From contig JBJKSB010000005.1 in the NCBI GenBank assembly GCA_046704385.1, forward strand, positions 1 to 60,273: DNA of 60,273 nucleotides, read 5' to 3'. The translations under genes were made by a program, and so were the position numbers. Positions 1 to 9,562 of the stretch are shown piece after piece. The notes under the pieces are model-generated. The model was not told the DNA's origin. It saw only the letters and a program-made list of their open reading frames with translations, and searched no databases. The number at the start of each line of letters is the position of its first letter. Position 1 is the stretch's first letter. The stretch is from GH45 sp046704385 (GTDB lineage: Bacteria > Bacteroidota > Bacteroidia > Bacteroidales > SZUA-534).

Positions 1-334
1 GGGTAACCCTGTCCCCAGACTCAAAGTTGCCCTGAAAGGGCGTATCATTTCAGCCCAGAGCATCGCTCTGGGTAATAGGATACGCAATTAAAATCGTCGC
101 AAGCAGGTATGCTACCATAAAATACTATCGTTTAATGCGACGAAATGTAGAAAAGTTTCAGGAATGATTAATTAGTCACATTTCTTTAATAAATTAAATT
201 CACAGGATGATCAGTTAATACAAAACAATCCATAAAATATTTATTAAATTGCCCCTCAAAAGCACAGCGCCGCCTTCCGGTGATTAATATAATTGAACCA
301 CGGCTGTGCAGTCCAAATGTGAAATGTCTGGCAA
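1..334. other. Gene-free start of window with hairpins
   Basis: I see no credible coding region here. The stretch holds a pair of adjacent hairpins at 32-52 and 54-72 (listed separately) and a third inverted repeat whose arms are GCACAGC at 262-268 and GCTGTGC at 303-309, with a 34-base loop. The rest is AT-rich and probably carries the promoter of the gene that starts at 335, but no convincing promoter pair was found. Confidence 0.6.
32..72. repeat. Paired-hairpin intergenic repeat
   Basis: Two palindromes sit side by side: CTGAAA/TTTCAG arms at 32-52 and CCCAGAGC/GCTCTGGG arms at 54-72. The same architecture (a short G+C-rich palindrome next to a 'CCTGAA' palindrome) recurs at 51,973-52,080, so this is likely one copy of a dispersed intergenic element of the REP-like kind common in Bacteroidota. 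Copy number elsewhere cannot be judged from here. Confidence 0.5.
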
Positions 335-1549
335 ATGAGATTTTTGTTTCTGGCTCTGATGATCTTTGTATCTGGAATGGTAAGTTCCCAGGTTAAACCC
401 GACAGTGTTACTTATCCAATAAATTATACTTTATTCCAGGCAAATACTATATCCACTCACCCTTTTGGCGTATACATTTCGAGAATCAGTAATAATTTTC
501 AAATGGTGCCTGATAAAAGATTAGCACTTACATTTGAGCTATCAAACGGAAATGTATGGGAACCATACATTAAATCGTACCAACCAATAAATCAATCCGA
601 TCGCGATTATATTTCACAATATGTCTGGCACGAGCGCGAATATTATTTCAACCAGTTAAGTCCGCCGTCAAAAACGATGGAATTCCAAGCGGACGGAATT
701 ATCAGAACCTACCGGTTGAATATTAATATTCCATTAAAAGGAAATCAGCAGTTGAAAATAGGCTCACGGATGTTTTCACTTGATCCGGGCAATACCCCCT
801 ATTCACTACTAACCAGCGATCAGTTTATTGAATGGTTCCACACTCATGTAAAGGGTGGTAACGATCCTTTTGCCCGTAAAATTTATGGCTACGATAAGGC
901 CAAAATCCGCTATACTGATATAAATGGCAAACAGATGCAGGTTGATAATGGTGATTTTCTGTTTTCAGGACTAGAATTTACTTACACCTGGTTTCCTCAG
1001 CTTAAACCACTTATTAGGCACAAAGTCTTTACAAATGTCAGCCTACAACTGGGTACTAACCTAACGAAGGTAAACCCAAGTGTCGATTTGGGACTAAATA
1101 CAACCCTGATTAAAAAATTCAGTTTACCATTTCGGTTTGAAGTCAACATTGGGTCAAGTATGGGTGCATTACGACAACATTAGCTAAGTTTTGGCGATCC
1201 TGTTCAACTCAGCACTAATAAATATTTGCTTAGTAACGAATTCCTGTTTGAAATTATCCATCGATTTAAAAACAAAAGCGCTATCTCACTGGCGACCACT
1301 TATTATTTACAATCGCCTTATAATAAACGCAGTGAATTCGATTACCTGGTTTTAACCGGCCATCGATATACAACGCACTGGCATTATACTATGACTCATC
1401 TTTTTAATACCTTAACTGCTAATTCCCTTGTATTCACTTTTTCCAAAGCTTCTTATGCCTGGTGGGTTTATGTCAGGGAAGATTTCCTGGTGGATAATGC
1501 CCCGGATGCACAAACAGGAATAGGTTTGAAATTTTATTTGGATAAATAA
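335..1549 (+). pseudogene. Outer-membrane barrel-like protein, interrupted by in-frame TAG
   Basis: One continuous reading frame of about 404 codons is broken by a single TAG at 1181-1183. The first part encodes 282 residues with an N-terminal signal peptide (hydrophobic to about residue 18, then SQV). The frame reopens directly after the TAG and runs to TAA at 1549, with no shift. The second part keeps the same style: alternating hydrophobic residues and aromatic-rich strands ending in a terminal aromatic segment. The whole resembles DUF3187-type beta-barrel proteins (an HPFG motif near the N terminus, an EWFH segment in the middle), but I hold that family name loosely. Possible explanations are a recent nonsense mutation, a sequencing error or read-through. 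The downstream half alone would lack a signal peptide and would need a TTG start at 1226. Confidence 0.6.
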
Positions 1550-1740
1550 CAATAGTAGTGCGTTATAAAGTTCTGTTTAAATACTCATGGGACTTGTTTA
1601 TGAACTCATCCGATGAGCTTTATGTTACTTAATTATACTGCTGCAAGAATATTTACAGGTTTTACTTAACCTGAATTGTTAAAATTTGCGACAATTATGA
1701 ATTAATAGTAATTTTAGGATTTACCAAACCTAATGTTACG

Positions 1741-3300
1741 ATGCAACAATTAAAATACCAGTTACTTGCCCTGGCAGGAATTGCCACAGCGTGTAAAACA
1801 GGAGTTAAAACCGATGAAACTCCCAAAGCCCCCAACATCATATTTATAATGAGCGATGATCATGCCTACCAGGCTATAAGTGCTTATGGAGATCGTTTGG
1901 CAGATAAAGCCCCTACTCCCAATATCGACCGCATTGCCGATGCCGGCATGCGATTTAACCGCTGTTTGGTTACCAATTCACTTTCAGGACCTTCGCGGGC
2001 ATGTATCCTTACGGGGAAATACAGCCATAAAAATGGTTTTTATTTTAACGAAGCTACTCCCTTTGACAGCAGCCAGCAAACCTTTCCTAAATTGCTGCAA
2101 AAAGCAGGTTATCAAACTGCCATAGTTGGCAAATGGCATCTGGATTCACAGCCCACAGGTTTTGATTTCTGGGAAGTACTGCCTGGTCAGGGACAATATT
2201 ATAACCCCGATTTTATTACTGCTGAAGGTACACATCGCGATACCGGTTATGTAACTGAACTGATAACTAAAATCAGCCTAAACTGGTTAAAGAGTGTTAA
2301 AGATTCTGGTAAACCTTTCATGTTAATGATGCACCATAAAGCACCGCACCGGAATTGGGAACCAGGCCCTCATGAAATCACAAAATATCAAAACGAGGAA
2401 TTTCCCTTGCCTCCCACTTTTTTTGACGATTATAGCGGCCGGGGTTTGGCAGAACATCAGCAGGACATGACCATTGCCCACACCATGAATTTTGGCAATG
2501 ACTTAAAGCTATGGGATGATAAAGCCAAAAACAAAGCTTTAAGGAGAATGACAGCAGAGCAACGCAAAACCTGGGACTCGGTATACATCCCCGTAAGGGA
2601 AAATTTTGAAAAGCTACATCTGACTGGTGATAGCATGACTGTATGGAAATACCAGCGCTTTATGCAGGATTATCTGGCTTGTATTGCCGCCGTGGACAAA
2701 AGCGTCGGCCAGATACTCGATTATCTCAAACAAACGGGTTTGGACAAAAATACTCTGGTAGTTTATACTTCTGATCAGGGTTTTTACTTGGGAGAGCATG
2801 GCTGGTTCGACAAGCGCTTCATGTTTGAACAATCGTACCGAACTCCATTGCTAATGGCGCTGCCAGGTGTAATAGCCCCGGGATCGGTGGATAGCGATAT
2901 GGTTTCGAACCTCGATTTTGCTGAAACATTTCTTGACCTGGCCGGAGCTAAAATTCCCGATGATATGCAGGGCGAAAGCATGTTACCTATTTTAAAAGGC
3001 CACACTCCCGCCGATTGGCGCAAAGAACATTATTATCATTATTATGAATATCCCGGATGGCACAGCGTAAAGCGTCACTATGGCATTAGTACAGAACGCT
3101 ACAAACTTATCCACTATTACTACGATATTGATGAGTGGGAAATGTTCGATCGCCAAAAGGATAGCCTGGAACTGACTAATGTATACAACAACCCTAAGTA
3201 TGATTCAGTGAAAATGGTATTGCACCAAAAACTAAAAGATATAATGAAAAAATACGGCGATAGTGACTCGCTGGCAATGTCATTAATACCGAAAAAATAA
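1741..3300 (+). CDS. Ser-type sulfatase lipoprotein
   Basis: This 519-residue enzyme belongs to the S1 (alkaline phosphatase superfamily) sulfatases, which hydrolyse sulfate esters, usually on host or algal glycans. The N terminus ends in a lipobox with the lipidated Cys at residue 18, so it is probably a membrane-anchored lipoprotein. Metal ligands Asp39-Asp40 follow PNIIFIMS. The signature SGPSR at 82-86, followed by LTG, carries Ser82 as the residue converted to formylglycine, so maturation needs the radical-SAM enzyme rather than the oxygen-dependent one. A second metal motif, TSDQG, lies about two thirds along. The HAYQAISAYG context resembles N-acetylglucosamine-6-sulfatase-like subfamilies, but the substrate is inferred weakly. 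The maturase gene starts 21 bases downstream, which implies co-transcription. Confidence 0.93.
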   Translation: MQQLKYQLLALAGIATACKTGVKTDETPKAPNIIFIMSDDHAYQAISAYGDRLADKAPTPNIDRIADAGMRFNRCLVTNSLSGPSRACILTGKYSHKNGFYFNEATPFDSSQQTFPKLLQKAGYQTAIVGKWHLDSQPTGFDFWEVLPGQGQYYNPDFITAEGTHRDTGYVTELITKISLNWLKSVKDSGKPFMLMMHHKAPHRNWEPGPHEITKYQNEEFPLPPTFFDDYSGRGLAEHQQDMTIAHTMNFGNDLKLWDDKAKNKALRRMTAEQRKTWDSVYIPVRENFEKLHLTGDSMTVWKYQRFMQDYLACIAAVDKSVGQILDYLKQTGLDKNTLVVYTSDQGFYLGEHGWFDKRFMFEQSYRTPLLMALPGVIAPGSVDSDMVSNLDFAETFLDLAGAKIPDDMQGESMLPILKGHTPADWRKEHYYHYYEYPGWHSVKRHYGISTERYKLIHYYYDIDEWEMFDRQKDSLELTNVYNNPKYDSVKMVLHQKLKDIMKKYGDSDSLAMSLIPKK

Positions 3301-3321
3301 TTCTTACTGATAAGTCTATTA

Positions 3322-4569
3322 ATGGCCAAAGCACAATTATCGAATTCGTTTTTTCCTTCGTTTGCAAATCTGCCATTTGGGTTAATCACCAAACCCATTG
3401 GCTCAAAATGCAATCTTAATTGTACGTATTGCTATTATCTGGAAAAAGAAAATCTGTATCACCATTCAGGATCATTCAGAATGAATGATGCATTACTCGA
3501 AAATTATATCAGGCAATATATTGATGCCCAGCCGGATAATGCGGTATCATTCGTTTGGCAGGGAGGTGAACCCGGGTTATTGGGTATTGATTTCTATAAG
3601 AAGGTACTGGCCTATCAGAAAAAATATGCCGCAGGGAAAATAATCGAAAATGCCTTTCAAACCAATGGCACCTTAATTAATGAGGATTGGTGCCTTTTTT
3701 TACGGGACAATAACTTCCTGGTGGGAATTTCCATCGACGGTCCCGAAAAACTTCACAACAAATACCGGCAAACCCGAACCGGTTCACCGACATTCGAATC
3801 GGTGATGAAAGCCATTTATCTGTTTAACAAACATCGGGTTGAGTATAATACGCTAACCACATTGAATAATCATAATGCTGAATTCCCCGTTGAAATATAC
3901 ACCTTTCTAAAAAGCATTGGCAGCCGCTTTATACAGTTTTTGCCTGTTGTGGAACGTATTGAAGAAAATGAAGGAAAACCTGGAGGTTTATTACCCGTCG
4001 ATTATCAAGGCAAGGCGCAAGTCACTCCATGGTCGGTTGATTCAGTTCAGTTTGGCAAATTTATGATAACGGTTTTCGATGAATGGGTAAAACAGGATGT
4101 CGGAGCTGTTTTTGTCCAGCTTTTTGATGCCACGCTGGCTAACTGGATCGGCGAATCGCCGGGTGTTTGCATGTACGCCCCAATTTGTGGCCGCAGTGCT
4201 GTGATTGAGCATAACGGCGATGTTTATTCCTGCGATCATATGGTATTTCCCGAATATTTTCTGGGCAATATAAATCAGGATTCACTGGCCGAATTAATGA
4301 ACGGAATGCAGCAACAGGTTTTTGGGCAGGATAAATATTCAAAATTACCTGGCAAGTGTTTAAAATGTAAGTTTTTAAATGCTTGTTACGGCGAATGTCC
4401 AAAAAAACGATTTAACTATACTGACGAAAACGAATACGGTTTGAATTATTTATGCGAAGGTTATTATAATTTTTATGGTCATGTGGCTCCCTATATGAAT
4501 TTTATGGTCAGTGAGCTAAAGAATAAACGATCGCCAGGAAACATTATGTACAACCTTGATAAACTGTAA
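3322..4569 (+). CDS. Anaerobic sulfatase-maturating enzyme (radical SAM/SPASM)
   Basis: This protein of 415 residues oxidises the active-site Ser (or Cys) of sulfatases to C-alpha-formylglycine using S-adenosylmethionine, without oxygen. The radical-SAM cluster motif is Cys30-x3-Cys34-x2-Cys37-Tyr. The GGEPGLLG motif for SAM binding follows at about residue 80. The C-terminal SPASM region carries the expected cysteines (CGRSAV, SCDH, then CLKCKFLNACYGECP), which bind two auxiliary 4Fe-4S clusters. Length and motif order fit anSME/AslB proteins. It sits 21 bases after the Ser-type sulfatase, its natural substrate, and very likely shares the transcript. It acts in the cytoplasm before export of the sulfatase. 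Confidence 0.94.
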   Translation: MAKAQLSNSFFPSFANLPFGLITKPIGSKCNLNCTYCYYLEKENLYHHSGSFRMNDALLENYIRQYIDAQPDNAVSFVWQGGEPGLLGIDFYKKVLAYQKKYAAGKIIENAFQTNGTLINEDWCLFLRDNNFLVGISIDGPEKLHNKYRQTRTGSPTFESVMKAIYLFNKHRVEYNTLTTLNNHNAEFPVEIYTFLKSIGSRFIQFLPVVERIEENEGKPGGLLPVDYQGKAQVTPWSVDSVQFGKFMITVFDEWVKQDVGAVFVQLFDATLANWIGESPGVCMYAPICGRSAVIEHNGDVYSCDHMVFPEYFLGNINQDSLAELMNGMQQQVFGQDKYSKLPGKCLKCKFLNACYGECPKKRFNYTDENEYGLNYLCEGYYNFYGHVAPYMNFMVSELKNKRSPGNIMYNLDKL

Positions 4570-4593
4570 CCATAAAATATATATAAATTAAAA

Positions 4594-5331
4594 ATGTTTA
4601 AGGATAATAGTTTATCACCATTATTAGATAATTCATATGTTATTGGCTTTGCTGATCTCCAGGGGCTTTTACCTAATAAATATAATCAATTCAAATGGGG
4701 AATTTCCATTGGTAAACGATTGAACAACACTATATAAACTCGTTAAATAATGGGCCAACCCTTGAATATTACCGGCATTATAATGATATAAACAAGGAGC
4801 TGGCAAAAAAAAGCATTGAGATTCAGGGGAAGTTAGATGAACTTCAAATAAAATCAGAAGCTATTGAACCCACTGTAGCCACTTCATCAGATGAATTTAA
4901 AGCCTGCCTTAAAAATCTGTCGGTTGAAATTTCACATAAAATGGTGGCTACACGTGCCGGTCTCTGCTGGATTGGAAAAACTGATTTATTTATTTCAAAA
5001 AAGTTTGGCCCACGGGTTCGGTTAGCCAGCATTTTAATCGATCAAAAACCTGAACATATGGGCGAACCGGAGGAAAGCAGCCGGTGCGGACAATGCAGCA
5101 TCTGTGTAGATGCATGTCCTGCAAAAGCGGCAACCGGTGAATTGTGGAATATACAACTTCATCGTGATGCATTTTTTAATCATCGTAGGTTGGCTAATCT
5201 GTATCCCTAATCTGTTTGGACAAAAAGCAACCTGTTCATTCGATCTGCATGGAGATGCACCCTACAATATTCCGTCGCCGCTTATCATCCGGCATACCAG
5301 CGAACCAACCCTCTGTCTTTTGGCAAAATAG
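4594..5331 (+). pseudogene. QueG-like double 4Fe-4S protein, frameshifted
   Basis: Three consecutive reading frames together spell one protein of the epoxyqueuosine-reductase-like, double 4Fe-4S family. Frame one starts with ATG at 4594 and ends at TAA near 4735. The second frame picks up at once with GPTLEYYRHYN, then the family hallmark ATRAGLCWIGK and GPRVRL. It then reads the first cluster motif CGQCSICVDACP and ends at TAA near 5208. A third frame carries a plausible second-cluster remnant (LICIPNLFGQKATCS) to TAG at 5329-5331. At least two indels are needed to explain this, so it is not functional as read. It follows the sulfatase operon and converges on the LuxR gene. Sequencing error in the first shift cannot be excluded; the C-terminal part looks truly decayed. 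Confidence 0.7.
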
Positions 5332-5343
5332 TATACCGGGCCT

Positions 5344-6282
5344 TTAAGAAAGATCAGAAAATTTTTGAGCCAGTTGAACCCTGTTTTTAACTTCAGTTTT
5401 CTGGAAAATATTATGTGTATGATCTTTAACCGTTTGTAATGTAATAAAAAGACTGTCAGCTATTTGTTGGTTGGTTTTACCTTTACATATTTCAATAATA
5501 ATCTCTTTTTCGCGCGGAGTAATTTTATACTTTTCGAAAATCGCGGTATCAGCTGCAACATCTGATTTAACAGATTTATCAAGATAATTTTTTGCCAGGA
5601 AAATCAAAGGTATTGAGCCCGCAAAATAAAACAGTATGTAGTATAAACCGATGGTAAAATGTAATCCTGAAAAATAAAGTGCCAGGTCTCTTAATAATGT
5701 TACAGCTGCCAAAATTCCGGCAAACCGTGATAAAAATATTCTTGTAACGACATTTTTATGGCCAATAGAATGAATAAACAAGTATCCGGTAAGGTATCCA
5801 ACTACAACAATTTCAACCAGTCCGAATCCAAGAAAAATGTTTTTTCGCACCAATGCGTACAAATGAGCCTCAAGGTCAGGAAGGTTTAAAACATAAAAAC
5901 CATAAAGTAACAAGGCGCTGGTGGTCATAAAAAAGTACAGAATGGCAATTATTTGTGAAGGTTTTTTGTTGCAGATTTCAGTTACCATTTTAATCAGCAT
6001 AAACCATCCGGCTATAATAAAGGGTAAGCCAATTAATGGGAAAAACAACGAAATAGTTTCAATCACGATATTCTGGAGACCAAACTTTGGTAGTATTTCG
6101 CGAATAAACAGGTTTCCGATTATTCCATAGATACCAAAAAGCAGGGTCAATATCTGGTAATAAAAAAAACTGGTAAGGTATTCATTCGGGAATTTTTTAC
6201 GCAACTGCTGTAGGATAATTAATCCATAAAATCCCACAACCAGGCTGAATATCAGGCAAATTATTACGAGCAATTGAATCAT
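5344..6282 (-). CDS. Membrane-embedded LuxR-family transcriptional regulator
   Basis: The 312-residue protein has about seven hydrophobic segments covering residues 1-230, then a C-terminal LuxR/GerE helix-turn-helix (ITPREKEIIIEICKGKTNQQIA followed by TVKDHTHNIFQK). This is the common Bacteroidota design in which a multi-spanning sensor domain is fused to a cytoplasmic DNA-binding domain, so it probably acts from the membrane. No receiver domain or phosphorylation site is present. The start at 6282 gives an immediate hydrophobic segment (MIQLLVIICLIFSLVVGF). It is monocistronic, with its end facing the decayed Fe-S gene. Target genes and signal are unknown. Confidence 0.85.
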   Translation of the reverse strand: MIQLLVIICLIFSLVVGFYGLIILQQLRKKFPNEYLTSFFYYQILTLLFGIYGIIGNLFIREILPKFGLQNIVIETISLFFPLIGLPFIIAGWFMLIKMVTEICNKKPSQIIAILYFFMTTSALLLYGFYVLNLPDLEAHLYALVRKNIFLGFGLVEIVVVGYLTGYLFIHSIGHKNVVTRIFLSRFAGILAAVTLLRDLALYFSGLHFTIGLYYILFYFAGSIPLIFLAKNYLDKSVKSDVAADTAIFEKYKITPREKEIIIEICKGKTNQQIADSLFITLQTVKDHTHNIFQKTEVKNRVQLAQKFSDLS

Positions 6283-6505
6283 GCCGAAATTTACAAAATA
6301 TAAAGTTCATAAGCTGATACGAATGAATTTAAAAGATCAAAATATTATCCTACTTAAGTTGGAAAGTGAATATTTACTACCATGGTTGGATTGACAACGC
6401 ATTACCAGACTTGTAAATTAACATCGAAATTAAAGTTCTGAATTGTGTGTTATTAATCCTTATTTATAAACAGGTCAAATTACAACGACCACAAAACTTA
6501 AAACT

Positions 6506-7234
6506 ATGGAAACAAAATTCAACAGAACACTACGCGCTAAGGCAGGTTCCGTCCTGTCCTACGGATGGAGTGTATTATGGGACAAGTTTATTACCCTGTT
6601 TTTAATTTTATTGGTTATATGGGTAGCATCCATCCCATTTTCGGTAATGAAGAGCTCTGAACCTGACAGTTTTGGAACCGCTGTGATGGGAGCCTTCAGT
6701 ATTTTATACATGATTTTTATTCTGGCCCCTTTTAAAGTAAGTGCCAACTTTATGTATTTAAAAGCTATTCGTGGAGCCAGGCTTGATGTAAAAGAATTGT
6801 TTGATGTATTTAATGTTTATTTAAATGTAGTGCTGGCAGGCCTGCTTCAATTTGCCATTATTGGAATTGGCTTTGCCTTTTTGATCGTTCCCGGGATTAT
6901 TTTTGCCTGCCGGCTAAAATTTGTCCCCTACCTGGTAATGGATAAACAACTTGATCCGGTAAAGGCTGTTGAAGAAAGCTGGAGGTTGACCCGCGGACAC
7001 GGTTGGCGCATATTCTGGTTATTTATTGTATCCTTTTTCCTGATCATTGCCGGTTTTATCATGCTTATTTTCGGGTCGGTAATTGCATTTATGTGGATAA
7101 ACACTGCTTTTGCAGGACTTTACCAGGCTGTTTTAATGGAAAAAGGTGAATATGCAGAGCCGATTGAGCAGGTACAAACAGAAGCATCAGAAAATCCGGG
7201 TGCTGAAACAAATGAAAACCCTATGGAACCATAA
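6506..7234 (+). CDS. YciC/DUF975-like integral membrane protein
   Basis: This protein of 242 residues has about five to six transmembrane segments and a hydrophilic, Glu/Asn-rich tail from about residue 215. The segment VPGIIFACRLKFVPYLVMDK followed by AVEESWRLTRGHGWRIF is the signature seen in YciC-like and DUF975-like membrane proteins of unknown function. The N-terminal part (SYGWSVLWDKFITLFLILL) also fits. It stands alone between the LuxR gene upstream (divergent) and a strong terminator downstream, so it is probably transcribed on its own. I can suggest only a general role in the membrane; no catalytic residues are evident. Confidence 0.7.
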   Translation: METKFNRTLRAKAGSVLSYGWSVLWDKFITLFLILLVIWVASIPFSVMKSSEPDSFGTAVMGAFSILYMIFILAPFKVSANFMYLKAIRGARLDVKELFDVFNVYLNVVLAGLLQFAIIGIGFAFLIVPGIIFACRLKFVPYLVMDKQLDPVKAVEESWRLTRGHGWRIFWLFIVSFFLIIAGFIMLIFGSVIAFMWINTAFAGLYQAVLMEKGEYAEPIEQVQTEASENPGAETNENPMEP

Positions 7235-7283
7235 ATACAAGGTTATTAATCCTTAAAACCCTGACCCAAGTTGTTTTAAAATT

Positions 7284-7324
7284 AAAGGCTGTTTCAAAAT
7301 TTATTTATTTTGAGACGGCCTTTT
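7284..7324 (+). terminator. Rho-independent terminator
   Basis: The arms AAAGGCTGTTTCAAAA and TTTTGAGACGGCCTTTT form a long hairpin ending in a T run, about 50 bases after the YciC-like gene. The arm sequence also resembles the GGCTGTCTCAAAA-type ends seen on the element at 51,808-51,960. Confidence 0.75.
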
Positions 7325-7362
7325 AATATTTAGATTGAGTTCATAAACTAAAGTTTAACTTC

Positions 7363-7526
7363 GACTTTTGGTTAGAGAGGCTTTAAACAAAAGTTTAAGC
7401 ATTCACTTTTGGGTTGGGGAAGCTTTGTCCAAATGACATTACTCCACTTTTGGGTTGGGCGAGCTTTGTCTGAATGACATTGCTCCACTTTTTAATTGGG
7501 CGAAGTTTGTCTGATTGACATGGCTT
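7363..7526. repeat. 41-bp tandem repeat, four copies
   Basis: Units begin at 7363, 7404, 7445 and 7486, exactly 41 bases apart. Each starts with (C/G)ACTTTTGG-like sequence and the last three continue with GGG(C/G)(A/G)AGCTTTGTC and GACAT. The second and third units are nearly identical, while the first and last are worn. The period is not a multiple of three and no reading frame crosses it, so it is noncoding. It lies in the 439-base gap 7235-7673, between a terminator and a convergent gene end; apart from the terminator the remainder of the gap shows nothing recognisable. Confidence 0.8.
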
Positions 7527-7673
7527 CACAGCTGCCATACGAAAAATTCTGCTGCAGCAGAGCTATTGGAGTATATCAGGAAGGTGAAGATTATTTGATT
7601 TTATTAGCTCAAAATTTATAAAAGCTATATTCTTATCTGAACAAATTTTCAAAACCTGATTAACGGTCTGAAT

Positions 7674-8108
7674 TTATCTTAAAAGTTCTTTAGCGCTATC
7701 AATTGCCAAACAACAGATATTACCGTACGAATCTTTTCCTTTTTCAAATAAATAGTAAGCGTTTACAAAATTGAAATAAGCTTTTACGGCATTAGGATTA
7801 TTTTTAGCTTCAATAAGCGTATTGTAAGAAGAATTACGTAAATCTTCCCTTATGATGTTGTCAATATATGTTCTTAAAACCTTGTTGTCAACAAAAATTT
7901 CTTTATCAAGTTCGCTTATAAACTTTTTTCTCTCAACTTTTGTGCTGTAGGGAAACTTTTTAGCAATACCTTTTTTAACGGCTTGATAATCTTCCTGTGA
8001 TTTTGTGGGCCAGGCCATTAAAGAATTACCTTTTTCGTCAGGCGGATACAACCACATACTTTTTTTAAGATATTTCTTTGTTTTTCTGGGAAGCCGGAAT
8101 TTATCCAT
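7674..8108 (-). CDS. Hypothetical protein co-transcribed with PAS kinase
   Basis: I do not recognise this 144-residue protein. It is lysine-rich, has no signal peptide or membrane segment, and contains a mainly helical middle (KFISELDKEIFVDNKVL) and a C-terminal pair of cysteines (NICCLAIDSAKELL). It begins only 2 bases after the stop of the histidine kinase gene, so translation is almost surely coupled. A partner or target of that kinase is a reasonable guess. It lacks the Asp/Lys signature of a receiver domain, so it is not a standard response regulator. Confidence 0.6.
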   Translation of the reverse strand: MDKFRLPRKTKKYLKKSMWLYPPDEKGNSLMAWPTKSQEDYQAVKKGIAKKFPYSTKVERKKFISELDKEIFVDNKVLRTYIDNIIREDLRNSSYNTLIEAKNNPNAVKAYFNFVNAYYLFEKGKDSYGNICCLAIDSAKELLR

Positions 8109-8110
8109 TT

Positions 8111-9562
8111 TTATGAATTTACAATTACACCCTTGGGCAACGTAAAATAAAAACTTGATCCTTCTCCCAAGATAGATTCCACCGTTAAATCGCCTCCCAT
8201 ATTTTGAGCCAGCTTTTTCGAGATAGCCAGCCCAAGGCCTGCGCCACGATACAATTTTAAATTATTGTCCTCTGATTTTCTGAACCTGTCAAAAATATAT
8301 TCAATTTCCTTTTCCGGAATACCGGCTCCTGTATCTTTTACAAAAAACTCGATAAATTCGTCCTTAAAATAAACACCAAAATCAACAGTACCATCGGTTG
8401 TAAACTTGCAGGCATTATTAAGCAAATTATATAATATCTGCTTTATCCTGAATTCATCCGAGTTTATAATCAAATTTCTATCCTGTAACTTATTGCTCAG
8501 ACCAAATTTAAGGTTAAGGTTACTTTTGTTGATTTGAATAGTCTCAAAAACCTCTTCAATTAATCCATTCAATTCAAACGGGTTAATTGTTATTACCAAT
8601 TTATTGGCCTCAATCAGCGACATATCCAGTATATCATCAATTAATACCATTAGCGAATCGGCACTACTGTTAATTCTATCAATGTACTTTTTCCCCTCAT
8701 CCGATAAATCCTCCTCCAGGAATAAGAGTTGTGAAAAACCTACAATTGAATTCATTGGAGTTCTAATTTCGTGACTCATGTTCGCCAGAAATGCTGATTT
8801 CAAGTTATCTGATTCCTCTGCTTTTTCCTTTGCTTCCTGAAGTTCATGGGTTCTTTCTTCAACCATTTTTTCCAGGTTCAGTTTATGATTTTCAAGTTCT
8901 TTATTCTGTTCTTCGATTCTTTTATTCTGAATTTCCAGCTTTTCTTGTTTTCGGGTTAGTTCTTCCTGGATCGAAGTCAATTCTTCAATAGTTTGTCGTA
9001 GTTCTTCTTCAGTTGATATTAATTCTTCATAGCGTTGGGTCAACTTATTACGCGTTTCAATCAATTCAGTAACATCTCGTGATATCCCAAAAACACCAAT
9101 TATTTTACTCTTTTTATCACGAAGCGGAAATTTTGTAGTTGATACCCATTTAGGATGCTCACCGTAAAATTCCTGCTCAATTTTATTGATGACAGGTTCT
9201 CCCGTTTTAATAATCTGTTGTTCATCATCAAAAGCCTCTTTGGCATGCTTTGCCTCATGGATTTCAAAATCGGTTTTTCCCAGGATATTTTCCAGACCAC
9301 TTATCTTAAAACGGTTTAGCATAAATTTGCTAACCCTGGTAAAACGGCTTTTTACGTCTTTAAAATATATAGACAGGGGTATATTTTCTAAAATGGCATC
9401 AAACAGGAACCGATCCTGCAAAAAACCGGCAAATATATGGCTGTTCTGTTCTATTAATGTTATAAACTGAGGATTAACCGAAGCACAATAATCACAAAAA
9501 TCATTAAAATCTATATCGTCAAAAATTTTTTCTACTTCCTCTGAATTCCCATCCAAACGCAT
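8111..9562 (-). CDS. Soluble PAS-domain histidine kinase
   Basis: The 483-residue kinase has a short N-terminal region, one PAS domain at about 50-165, a long coiled coil at about 165-250, a HisKA domain with phospho-acceptor His264 in SHEIRTP, and an HATPase domain with N box (NLLNNACKF), G1 box (DTGAGIP), F box and G2 box (GAGLGLA). There is no signal peptide or transmembrane segment, so it senses something in the cytoplasm. It also has no receiver, and no response-regulator gene lies next to it. The gene precedes the small unknown protein by 2 bases. The promoter should lie in 9563-9700, a region shared with the divergent GntR operon. Confidence 0.9.
   Translation of the reverse strand: MRLDGNSEEVEKIFDDIDFNDFCDYCASVNPQFITLIEQNSHIFAGFLQDRFLFDAILENIPLSIYFKDVKSRFTRVSKFMLNRFKISGLENILGKTDFEIHEAKHAKEAFDDEQQIIKTGEPVINKIEQEFYGEHPKWVSTTKFPLRDKKSKIIGVFGISRDVTELIETRNKLTQRYEELISTEEELRQTIEELTSIQEELTRKQEKLEIQNKRIEEQNKELENHKLNLEKMVEERTHELQEAKEKAEESDNLKSAFLANMSHEIRTPMNSIVGFSQLLFLEEDLSDEGKKYIDRINSSADSLMVLIDDILDMSLIEANKLVITINPFELNGLIEEVFETIQINKSNLNLKFGLSNKLQDRNLIINSDEFRIKQILYNLLNNACKFTTDGTVDFGVYFKDEFIEFFVKDTGAGIPEKEIEYIFDRFRKSEDNNLKLYRGAGLGLAISKKLAQNMGGDLTVESILGEGSSFYFTLPKGVIVNS

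Noticed and set aside
60..120. Short minus-strand frame beginning near 118
   Set aside because: About 22 codons only and it ends within the hairpin repeat, so it is not a gene.
7363..7526. CRISPR array
   Set aside because: The units are directly adjacent with no unique spacers, and there are no cas genes.
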